Shown: piece after piece, positions 44,630-51,941 of the stretch
Numbering within the stretch: the first letter of the stretch is position 1
Layout of the letters: each line of letters begins with the position of its first letter
Source of the DNA: JBCCDY01 sp039030555
Lineage (GTDB): Bacteria; Bacteroidota; Bacteroidia; Cytophagales; Cyclobacteriaceae
Direction of reading: 5' to 3'
DNA length: 64,000 nucleotides
Assembly (NCBI GenBank): GCA_039030555.1
Contig: JBCCDY010000007.1
Coordinates: forward strand, 186,001-250,000
Position numbers and translations under genes: made by a program
The notes under the pieces: model-generated
Seen by the model: the letters and a program-made list of their open reading frames with translations, nothing else
Told to the model about the DNA's origin: nothing
The model's database searches: none

Positions 44630-44672
44630 TTTAACATGAACAAAAATATCAAGACATATAAACTTTAGCGAT

Positions 44673-45992
44673 ATGGATACAGCAGACGATAAAATTATAG
44701 TAGGACTGGATATTGGAACTACGAAAATATGTGCCATTGTTGGGCGGCTTAACGACTATGGCAAACTTGAAGTAATGGGTATGGGGAAAGCTGTTTCCGA
44801 TGGCGTGATCAGGGGGATAGTAACTAACATTGATAAGACGATCCATGCTATTGAAAAAGCGATATCCGAAGCTGAAGAAGCATCTGGAATCAACATTCAG
44901 GTGGTTAATGTTGGAATAGCTGGCCAGCATATTAAAAGCTCTATCCAGCACGGAAGCATCACACGCGATTGCTGTGATGAAGAGATTTCAGTAGAAGACG
45001 TTAACCGTCTCACGAATGATATGTATAAGATCGTGACTCCTCCGGGAAGCCAGATCATTCATGTTATGCCACAGCAATATATCGTAGACTATGAAGAAGG
45101 TATCACAGATCCGGTGGGTATGTCCGGAGTTAAACTGGAAGCAGATTTCCACATCATAACGGCGCAGACGAACGCGATTAACAACATCAATAAGTGCGTA
45201 AGGAGGGCAGGATTGGAGATTGAAAACCTTATCCTTGAACCCTTAGCATCAAGTCTTGCTGTACTTTCTGAAGAAGAAAAAGAAGCAGGTGTCTGTCTGG
45301 TCGATATTGGAGGTGGAACTACGGATGTAGCTATATTCTATGATAACATCATCAGACATACCGCAGTAATTCCATTCGGTGGAAACATTGTGACTTCAGA
45401 TATCAAACAAGGATGTATGGTGATGCAGCACCAGGCAGAATTATTGAAAACAAAATTTGGGAAAGCCATTTCCGAAGAAGCTAATTCAAATGAGATCGTA
45501 TCGATACCAGGATTAAGGAATAGGCCTCCAAAGGAAATATCATTGAAAAACCTTGCTCATATCATCGAGGCGAGAATGCAGGAGATCATCGAATTAGTGC
45601 ATGCCGAAATCATTACTTCAGGATATGAAAATAAGCTTTCAGGCGGAATTGTAGTTACAGGTGGAGGCTCTCAACTGAGCTCTATAAAACAACTATTCGA
45701 ATACATGACGGGAATGGATGCACGGGTAGGTTATCCTAATGAGCACCTTGGTAAAGGAAAAGTAGACGTTGTCAAATCACCTATGTATGCGACTTCGGTA
45801 GGACTCGTTTTATCTGGTTATCGTGCTTTAGACAATAGAGAAAATCGATACAAATCGGTCACTACCCTGAATACGAACATGAAAACCAAGGCTAAGGCAA
45901 AAGTGCCAGGAGGTAAAGACTTCTTTAAAAGCCTTCTCGATAAAACAAAGGGGCTTTTAATCGATGATTTCGACGATTCAAAAGACTATTAA
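44673..45992 (+). CDS. ftsA: Cell division actin homologue FtsA
   Basis: 439 residues. Actin-fold ATPase that tethers FtsZ to the membrane. IIVGLDIGTTKICAIVG (phosphate 1), CLVDIGGGTTDVAIF (phosphate 2) and GIVVTGGGSQLSSI (adenosine) are present, along with the SHS2/1C insertion. The C-terminus ends with a Lys-rich segment and a short helix, FFKSLLDKTKGLLIDDF, the expected membrane-targeting amphipathic helix. The insertion upstream of this gene may affect its coupling to ftsQ. Confidence 0.96.
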   Translation: MDTADDKIIVGLDIGTTKICAIVGRLNDYGKLEVMGMGKAVSDGVIRGIVTNIDKTIHAIEKAISEAEEASGINIQVVNVGIAGQHIKSSIQHGSITRDCCDEEISVEDVNRLTNDMYKIVTPPGSQIIHVMPQQYIVDYEEGITDPVGMSGVKLEADFHIITAQTNAINNINKCVRRAGLEIENLILEPLASSLAVLSEEEKEAGVCLVDIGGGTTDVAIFYDNIIRHTAVIPFGGNIVTSDIKQGCMVMQHQAELLKTKFGKAISEEANSNEIVSIPGLRNRPPKEISLKNLAHIIEARMQEIIELVHAEIITSGYENKLSGGIVVTGGGSQLSSIKQLFEYMTGMDARVGYPNEHLGKGKVDVVKSPMYATSVGLVLSGYRALDNRENRYKSVTTLNTNMKTKAKAKVPGGKDFFKSLLDKTKGLLIDDFDDSKDY

Positions 45993-46092
45993 GTAATTAG
46001 TAATTAAGAATTAATAATGATATCGAAAAGAGCTAATAGCCAAACAGCTAAATAGCCAAGAAACACAAACTGAAAACTATAAATCAATTATA

Positions 46093-47628
46093 ATGGAAAA
46101 CTCATCTTATTCATTCGACTTGCCTAAACACCATAAGTCGATCATCAAGGTGATCGGTGTAGGTGGAGGAGGTAGCAATGCTGTAACACATATGTTTGCT
46201 CAAGGCATTAAAGATGTAGAGTTTGTAATTTGTAACACAGACTCACAGGCACTCTTAAGTAGTACAGTAAACAACAGACTTCAGATAGGAGCACATCTAA
46301 CTGAAGGCCTAGGAGCAGGTGCTAATCCTGAAAAGGGAAAAAATGCTGCTCTGGAAAGTAAGGAAGATATTCGTGACCTTTTGAATGAAGATACCAAAAT
46401 GATCTTCATAACTGCTGGTATGGGCGGTGGTACAGGTACGGGAGCTGCACCGGTAATTGCACAGGTTGCGAGAGATCTTGGAATTCTAACGGTGGGTATC
46501 GTTACGATGCCATTCGCTTTCGAAGGAAAGAAAAAAATGGCTCAGGCAGAAGCTGGTTTAGAAGAGCTTAAAAGAAATTGCGATACAGTACTCATCATTT
46601 TAAATGATAAGCTCAGGGAGGTTTATGGAAACCTGAGTATAAGCAATGCATTTGCACAGGCAGATAATGTTTTAACGACGGCTGCCAAAGGTATTGCTGA
46701 GATAATAACTGTTCCAGGATATGTAAACGTTGATTTTGAGGATGTTAAAACGGTTATGATGGAGTCAGGTGCCGCTGTTATGGGGTCTGCAACTACCGAC
46801 GGAGACCGTAGGGCTATTCGAGCAGCAGAGGAAGCGATCTCATCACCACTGCTGAACAATAAAAACATTCACGGAGCGCAGAAAATACTTCTTTCTATCA
46901 TGTCAGGAGAAGTGGCTGAACTCCAAATGGATGAACTTACGGAAATTACAGAGTTTATTCAGGAGATTGCCGGATTTGAAGCTGAAATGATATTCGGTCA
47001 TGGAGTGGATGAGAATTTAGGGGAAAGTATCCGGGTTACAGTCATTGCAACTGGTTTCGAAGAAAATAAATTCAGCCCTCCAAAAATTGATAATAGCAGA
47101 AGAGTTTTTGACCTGGAAAGCAGCCAGCAGATCAGCCTTTTCAAAGAAGAGCAAAAAGCTTCTACCCAGCCGGAGCCAACGAATGAAGAAGTTACTCTAG
47201 ACGAGAGTGAGTCTTATTCATTTGAAAGATCAGAACCGGAGGAGACAGAAATTGAAGAAGTCAATGAAGCAGATAAAGTACTTCTGAGCCTGGAAGATGA
47301 ATATGAAATAGAGGAAAGAAAACCGGCGCGCGAAGAAGAAACTTCTCACAGTTTCAGCTGGGATGTAAAGGCTGAAATGGAAGATAAAAAGAAAGAGTTA
47401 GAGGAACAGTCTAAAGAAAGAGTGCGCAAGCTTCAAGGACTTTCGAGTCACAATTCATTCGATTCCGGAGATTTCAAGAATAAACTGGAAGTACCTGCTT
47501 ATTTGAGAAAGAAAGTACAATTCCAGGATGTGCCTCATTCTTCTGAACGAAACATATCCAGGTACAACCTCAATGATGATAACCAGATATTAGGTAATAA
47601 TAAGTTTCTCCACGACAACGTGGACTAA
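46093..47628 (+). CDS. ftsZ: Tubulin-like division GTPase FtsZ
   Basis: 511 residues. N-terminal GTPase domain with GVGGGGSNAV (22-31) and tubulin signature GGGTGTG (111-117), then the T7-loop region and C-terminal domain. A long acidic linker of roughly 150 residues (about 330-480) is followed by a conserved end, ISRYNLNDDNQ to FLHDNVD, replacing the E. coli-type tail. A 100-base gap with short-period AGCTAATAGCC-like sequence separates it from ftsA. A hairpin terminator follows at 47717. Confidence 0.97.
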   Translation: MENSSYSFDLPKHHKSIIKVIGVGGGGSNAVTHMFAQGIKDVEFVICNTDSQALLSSTVNNRLQIGAHLTEGLGAGANPEKGKNAALESKEDIRDLLNEDTKMIFITAGMGGGTGTGAAPVIAQVARDLGILTVGIVTMPFAFEGKKKMAQAEAGLEELKRNCDTVLIILNDKLREVYGNLSISNAFAQADNVLTTAAKGIAEIITVPGYVNVDFEDVKTVMMESGAAVMGSATTDGDRRAIRAAEEAISSPLLNNKNIHGAQKILLSIMSGEVAELQMDELTEITEFIQEIAGFEAEMIFGHGVDENLGESIRVTVIATGFEENKFSPPKIDNSRRVFDLESSQQISLFKEEQKASTQPEPTNEEVTLDESESYSFERSEPEETEIEEVNEADKVLLSLEDEYEIEERKPAREEETSHSFSWDVKAEMEDKKKELEEQSKERVRKLQGLSSHNSFDSGDFKNKLEVPAYLRKKVQFQDVPHSSERNISRYNLNDDNQILGNNKFLHDNVD

Positions 47629-47716
47629 AATCTTATTTGGAGCAGGTGCTATTTTTTGCAGTTGATGGCCTGTGGCACCTCCCTCCGGATAAAGAATTAA
47701 ATTGGTTTATAGTTAG

Positions 47717-47749
47717 AAGGCTTGCCGTATGGCAGGCCTTTGTTATTTT
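47717..47749 (+). terminator. Terminator of the dcw cluster
   Basis: AAGGCTTGCC-GTAT-GGCAGGCCTT (10-bp stem with one G-T wobble) followed by TGTTATTTT. It lies 88 bases after ftsZ and just before the sulfotransferase. A second possible pairing (AGGTGC with GCACCT, 47644-47676) lies between ftsZ and this hairpin. Confidence 0.82.
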
Positions 47750-47767
47750 CGCCCTTCGAACAAATGT

Positions 47768-48886
47768 ATGGCAGAATTTAAGCTTCCTCCTATATCAACA
47801 CTCGCTGGGAGTTCCTTACGTAATTATTTCAAAGTTCTATCCGGAAATAAAATTGAATCCCGGTTTTACCTGAAGGTTTTTTTGAGCTTGCTGATCATCC
47901 TGATCGGAACACCTTTTAGATGGATTGAGAGCCTCAAATTCAACCAGAAAATTAAAAAATTTGAGTTTGAAGAGCCACCACTATTCATTTTAGGTCATTG
48001 GAGGAGCGGTACTACTTTTTTACATAATGTTCTTTGTCAGGATCCAGTTGCCGGATATTTAACAACTTATAATTCACTCTTCCCACATTATTTAGGAAGT
48101 AAATGGCTTTTCGAGACTTTTATGTCTGTGACTATGCCTGATAAAAGGCCGGCCGATAACGTAAAGCTTGATACTCGATATCCTCAGGAAGAAGAGTTTT
48201 CGATAGGTAATGTACATCCGTATTCATACTATAATTTCTGGTACTTTCCTGATCGTTACAAGGAGTATTATGACTGCTATGTCCGATTTAAAGATAAAAA
48301 GGTAAAAGAAGTATGGAAGGAAAAGTATCGGAGGCATATTATTAAATCCTTGCTGGATACGAATGGGAGAAGAGCGATATTTAAAAATCCGGTACTGACT
48401 GGCAGAGTGCATGCTTTGACAGAGTTATTTCCCAATGCCAATTTCATTCATATTTACCGGAATCCAGTGGTTGTTTTTTTGTCAACTAGAAAATTTTTCA
48501 GGGAATTATTCCCAACCCTTTGGTTTCATGAGATCAGTAATGATGAAATCGATGAGATGATCTTCACCACATTCATTAAGATGGTCAATGATTTTGAAGA
48601 ACAGAAAAAGCTTATTCCGGAAGGCCAGCTCATTGAGATTAAGTTTGAGCAGTTTGAAGAATCTCCGAAAGAGCATTTGAGCGATATTTATAGCCAGTTA
48701 AAACTGGATAGCTGGGAACTAGCTGCTCCTCAATTTGAGAAATACATTAGTGCCCAAAAAAGTTACAAAAAGAATAATTATAAGATTTCGCAAAAAGATT
48801 TAGACCGGGTTTTGCATGAGTGGGGATTTGCAATGAAATTATGGAACTATGAGGTTCCTGAAAATTTGGATGTTATTAGTCCTTGA
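47768..48886 (+). CDS. Sulfotransferase family protein
   Basis: 372 residues from the ATG at 47768 (MAEFKLPPIS). An ATG 13 codons upstream lies inside the terminator hairpin and is rejected. The PAPS-binding loop LGHWRSGTTF (75-84) and the 3'-phosphate motif IHIYRNPVVVFLSTRKF (about 227-243) are intact, as is the KNPVLTGRV segment. Members transfer sulfate from PAPS to carbohydrate or lipid hydroxyls; the acceptor here is unknown. A hydrophobic stretch (VFLSLLIILIG, 37-47) may contact the membrane. A sulfatase gene lies 280 bases downstream. Confidence 0.92.
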   Translation: MAEFKLPPISTLAGSSLRNYFKVLSGNKIESRFYLKVFLSLLIILIGTPFRWIESLKFNQKIKKFEFEEPPLFILGHWRSGTTFLHNVLCQDPVAGYLTTYNSLFPHYLGSKWLFETFMSVTMPDKRPADNVKLDTRYPQEEEFSIGNVHPYSYYNFWYFPDRYKEYYDCYVRFKDKKVKEVWKEKYRRHIIKSLLDTNGRRAIFKNPVLTGRVHALTELFPNANFIHIYRNPVVVFLSTRKFFRELFPTLWFHEISNDEIDEMIFTTFIKMVNDFEEQKKLIPEGQLIEIKFEQFEESPKEHLSDIYSQLKLDSWELAAPQFEKYISAQKSYKKNNYKISQKDLDRVLHEWGFAMKLWNYEVPENLDVISP

Positions 48887-48908
48887 TTCAATTAAATGGA
48901 CGAGAATA

Positions 48909-48952
48909 AAATCTCTCTTGCCGAGGGTTTAAACCCCCGACAAGAGAGATTT
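48909..48952. repeat. 44-bp near-perfect palindrome
   Basis: Outer arms AAATCTCTCTTG and CAAGAGAGATTT are perfect over 12 bp. The centre, CCGAGGGTTTAAACCCCCGA, pairs around TTTAAA with two mismatches. It is 22 bases after the sulfotransferase stop. It may terminate transcription, but there is no T tract; the form resembles dispersed palindromic elements. Confidence 0.9.
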
Positions 48953-48995
48953 ATAAATAATTAGGAAGATTCAAAGTTTGAGAAAATAGATAAAG

Positions 48996-49118
48996 ATGGC
49001 GACTAGAAACTCAAAAAGAGATAAAGTCCAAGAAGCTATAAATAGACTTAAGAAAGTGAAAAGTAACTTACAAGATAGGGTTCAAAGAGCCGATAAGATT
49101 TTGAAGAAGTCCAATTAA
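48996..49118 (+). CDS. Possible 40-residue basic coiled-coil microprotein
   Basis: ATG at 48996 to TAA at 49116-49118, 40 codons: it starts MATRNSKRDKVQEAINRLKK and ends KILKKSN. Hydrophobic residues recur at heptad-like spacing (V, A, I, L, V, L, V, A, I, L), and the peptide is strongly basic. It is predicted to be one amphipathic helix. It stands alone between a palindrome and the sulfatase. There is no recognised homologue. Short length makes it uncertain, but its regular composition is unlike the surrounding intergenic DNA. Confidence 0.5.
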   Translation: MATRNSKRDKVQEAINRLKKVKSNLQDRVQRADKILKKSN

Positions 49119-49166
49119 TAGTTGAATGATTAAAGAATTACAAGTTGATAACTGACTGTTTGAAGT

Positions 49167-50792
49167 ATGTCAAGTAAGAAAAAATTGATCCTAAGAGGAT
49201 CGTTGATTCCATTCTTAGGAATTTTAGGAGCCTATTTGTTTTGGCCTTTAACGTCCGATCGCTTCGAGATCACGTTCGACCAAAAGAAAATTGAGGGTAA
49301 GGAAGAATATCTCTCTCGGAAGGTATCAAGTACGGATACTACACGCCCTCCAAACATTGTCATCATTATGGCAGATGACCTTGGAAAAGCAGAGGTTTCC
49401 ATCTATGGCCAGGATTTAGTTCAGACACCAAACATCGATGCTATTGCCCGAAACGGTGTGCTTTTCACCGAAGGCTATATTACCTCACCCATTTGCAGCC
49501 CTTCAAGGGCAGGTTTAATTACGGGGAGGTACCAGCAACGTTTTGGCTATGAATTACAGCCACATGATCGATATCCAAAGAATATGGCCGAATACCTGGG
49601 TTTCAAATACTTTGTGGATACTGATAACTGGGTTTTGGCCGATGAAGAGGTGATCTACCCAAAGCTTGAAGATATTTTAAAGCAAGGACTTCCACCTTCA
49701 GAAATCACTATGGCTGAACTCCTTAAGAAAAGAAATTATAAAACAGGAATAATTGGTAAGTGGCACTTGGGCTTTAGCGAATTTTCCTTTCCACTTCAAA
49801 GAGGTTTCGATTATTTCTATGGCTTTTACGAGGCTTTTTCACTTTATGCCTACGAAGACGATCCTAATATTGTAAATCATCATCATGAAGATTTATTTAC
49901 AGATAAATACATCTGGGGACCTGGTCGGACCGGCAACTGCGCGATTTATAGAAATGAAGAAGTCGTTGAAGAAAAAGAATACATTACCAAGAAGTTCGCA
50001 AAAGAAGCCGTTCAATTTATAGAGGATAACAAAGAAGATCCTTTTCTTCTTTACTTACCTTTTAATGCCCCACATACTCCTTTTCAAGCTACTAAGGAAG
50101 ATTACGAAGCTTTTTCACATATAGAAGATAAAAATAAAAGGGTTTACTATGCGATGATCAAAGCCTTGGATGATGCAGTAGGTAAGATCACTTCAAAAAT
50201 TAAAAGTTCGGGATTAGAAGAGAACACTTTAATTGTATTCTTAAGCGATAATGGAGGCGCTACTTATACCGAAGCTACGGATAACCAGCCTTTAAAAGGT
50301 GGCAAGGTGACCAACTTCGAAGGGGGTATCAATATTCCTTTTATGATGCAATGGAAAGGAAATATACCAGAAGGCATGGTATATCGTAAACCTGTTATTT
50401 CACTGGATCTGTTTAGGACGGCTTCAGAATTAGCAGGTGTTCCAATGCCTTCCGATAGAGCTATTGACGGGGTAAATCTTGTACCTTATATAAATGGAGA
50501 AAAAAGTGATGAACCGCATGAAGCTTTATACTGGAAAGCAGGATACAACCACGCGATTAGAAAAGGAGATTGGAAACTGATTTTGAACGATAAGGATCAA
50601 CGCACTGTACTTTATAACTTACTCTCTGATAAGAATGAGACAACAAATGTTGCGAGCTCCAATCCTGATGTTGTTGAAGAATTAAAATCAGATCTTAGAT
50701 CGTGGGAAAAAGATCTGGAAAACCCGGCCTGGCCAAGGATAATGGACTGGCAGTTTAAGACTGGGAATGAGGTCCATCACTTTGCAATGTAG
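49167..50792 (+). CDS. Sulfatase (formylglycine type)
   Basis: 541 residues. An N-terminal membrane or signal segment (LIPFLGILGAYLFWPL) precedes the alkaline-phosphatase-fold domain. Metal-binding D70-D71 (IIMADDLG) and the sulfatase signature C110-S-P-S-R (ICSPSRAGLITGRY), where Cys110 is the formylglycine precursor. Further motifs: GKWHLG, PFNAPHTPFQ and LSDNGG. It should hydrolyse sulfate esters outside the cytoplasm. Activation needs a formylglycine-generating enzyme, not found in this window. Sitting behind a sulfotransferase, it may be part of a sulfate-conjugate cycle (inference). Confidence 0.94.
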   Translation: MSSKKKLILRGSLIPFLGILGAYLFWPLTSDRFEITFDQKKIEGKEEYLSRKVSSTDTTRPPNIVIIMADDLGKAEVSIYGQDLVQTPNIDAIARNGVLFTEGYITSPICSPSRAGLITGRYQQRFGYELQPHDRYPKNMAEYLGFKYFVDTDNWVLADEEVIYPKLEDILKQGLPPSEITMAELLKKRNYKTGIIGKWHLGFSEFSFPLQRGFDYFYGFYEAFSLYAYEDDPNIVNHHHEDLFTDKYIWGPGRTGNCAIYRNEEVVEEKEYITKKFAKEAVQFIEDNKEDPFLLYLPFNAPHTPFQATKEDYEAFSHIEDKNKRVYYAMIKALDDAVGKITSKIKSSGLEENTLIVFLSDNGGATYTEATDNQPLKGGKVTNFEGGINIPFMMQWKGNIPEGMVYRKPVISLDLFRTASELAGVPMPSDRAIDGVNLVPYINGEKSDEPHEALYWKAGYNHAIRKGDWKLILNDKDQRTVLYNLLSDKNETTNVASSNPDVVEELKSDLRSWEKDLENPAWPRIMDWQFKTGNEVHHFAM

Positions 50793-50808
50793 AATATTAA
50801 ATAACCTG

Positions 50809-50947
50809 TTGTGCTAGTTAGGTTTCGTTATCGAATCCGCCAACTGGCGGATAAAGCAATCATTAGACGATTACTTCGCTCCGCTCGTAAAGACTTAAAT
50901 ATTTGATAGTGAGTCATTTGATTTTTAACTAGCACAAAGGATTTAGA
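50809..50947. repeat. 139-bp palindrome-bounded REP/MITE-like element
   Basis: The ends are perfect 12-bp inverted repeats: TTGTGCTAGTTA (50809-50820) and TAACTAGCACAA (50936-50947). Inside lie the hairpin TCCGCCA-AC-TGGCGGA (50836-50851) and a CTTCGCTCCGCTCG stretch like the dispersed repeats of many genomes. There is no ORF. It fills half of the gap between the sulfatase and the reductase. Confidence 0.8.
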
Positions 50948-51067
50948 TATTGGAAAAGTACTTTTTGAACATTAAAGTTTATTCCTCACATTTTCCTCCT
51001 CCCGATAGTTCGGAAATCAGGGATTCGAGGGTTTTATTTTCACCATCCAAATAAGCCTGGTAGACGA

Positions 51068-51820
51068 ATGCAACAATCCTATCAAATCCTTTTAGCTTCA
51101 GAATTCATTCTGGCCCTAATCACTTTTTTCTCACTTTTTTTTATTTCAGCACCCTACGGGAAATTTGTAAGAAAAGGTTGGGGGCCGATCATGAAAGCAA
51201 AATGGGGATGGATGATTATGGAGCTTCCCCCGGTAATGTTTATACTTTACTTTTTTCTCATTTCTGAACATAGTTCGACGTTCATTTACATCATCTTTTT
51301 TTTGCTTTGGCAAAGTCATTATGTCCATCGTTCACTAATCTATCCTTTTAAGCAAAGTGGGAAGGATCGTGATTTTCCAATGGCGATTATGCTTATGGCG
51401 ATTTTTTTTAACTGTATAAATGGGTTCATTAATGGTTATGAGGTTTTTATTTACAATACGTACTCAAATGATTGGCTTTATACACCTCAATTTATTATTG
51501 GATTAACATTATTTATTAGCGGCTATACCATCAATAAGCAGTCAGATAGAATACTTAAAAATCTTCGTAAGCCTGGGGAAACCGATTACAAAGTCCCAAA
51601 TGGAGGAATGTTTAAGTACGTTTCTGCTCCTCATTATCTTGGTGAAATTATAGAATGGACAGGCTGGGCGATACTCACATGGTCATGGTCAGGATTAGCC
51701 TTTGCTGTTTATACCTTTGCAAATCTTGCCCCCAGGGCCGTTTCACACCATAAGTGGTATTTTAAAAAATTCAAGGATTATCCCGGGAATCGAAAAGCTT
51801 TGATTCCGTTTATCTGGTAA
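51068..51820 (+). CDS. 3-oxo-5-alpha-steroid 4-dehydrogenase-like membrane reductase
   Basis: 250 residues with about six membrane helices. The C-terminal block NLAPRAVSHHKWYFKKF then DYPGNRKALIPFIW is the hallmark of the steroid 5-alpha-reductase family, and NGGMFKYVSAPHYLGEIIEW is the upstream NADPH/substrate segment. Eukaryotic members reduce the double bond of 3-oxo-4-ene steroids or polyprenols. The bacterial substrate is unknown. It is followed by an SDR of the 17-beta-HSD/3-ketoacyl-reductase type. Confidence 0.9.
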   Translation: MQQSYQILLASEFILALITFFSLFFISAPYGKFVRKGWGPIMKAKWGWMIMELPPVMFILYFFLISEHSSTFIYIIFFLLWQSHYVHRSLIYPFKQSGKDRDFPMAIMLMAIFFNCINGFINGYEVFIYNTYSNDWLYTPQFIIGLTLFISGYTINKQSDRILKNLRKPGETDYKVPNGGMFKYVSAPHYLGEIIEWTGWAILTWSWSGLAFAVYTFANLAPRAVSHHKWYFKKFKDYPGNRKALIPFIW

Positions 51821-51863
51821 TTGAGTTTGATATTTTATTTCACTAAGATATGTTTTTCGTCAT

Positions 51864-51914
51864 TCCGGTTTTTTTCTTTTGAATTTTGAGAAAAGAAAGA
51901 AAAAAGACCGGGAT
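51864..51914. repeat. Imperfect hairpin element between reductase and SDR genes
   Basis: TTCCGGTTTTTTTCTTTT and AAAAGAAAGAAAAAAGACCGGGA can pair imperfectly around GAATTTTGAG. It occupies most of the 121-base gap. It could serve as terminator and/or be a dispersed palindromic repeat. Confidence 0.6.
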
Positions 51915-51941
51915 CTCTAACCTGAAACCTTGTAGATCGAT

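Larger units (their letters stand above)
44017..44649 (+). mobile_element. Probable inserted DUF559 element between ftsQ and ftsA
   Basis: The 14-mer ATGAACAAAAATAT occurs at 44017-44030 and again at 44636-44649, bracketing a unit made of a 109-bp repeat, a DUF559 gene and a second 109-bp repeat. Removing one 14-mer plus the contents leaves about 40 bases between ftsQ and ftsA, as expected in a compact dcw cluster. Target duplication by a mobile unit is the simplest reading. No transposase is present, so mobilisation by the encoded nuclease or in trans is inferred. Confidence 0.7.

Noticed and set aside
44649..44951. Minus-strand ORF opposite ftsA
   Set aside because: Antisense shadow of the conserved FtsA phosphate-1 region.
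47729..47767. Upstream start for the sulfotransferase
   Set aside because: The ATG at 47729 is inside the terminator hairpin; the ATG at 47768 gives a conventional start.
47637..47873. ORF of 78 codons spanning the ftsZ terminator
   Set aside because: It reads through a strong hairpin and overlaps the sulfotransferase start in another frame.
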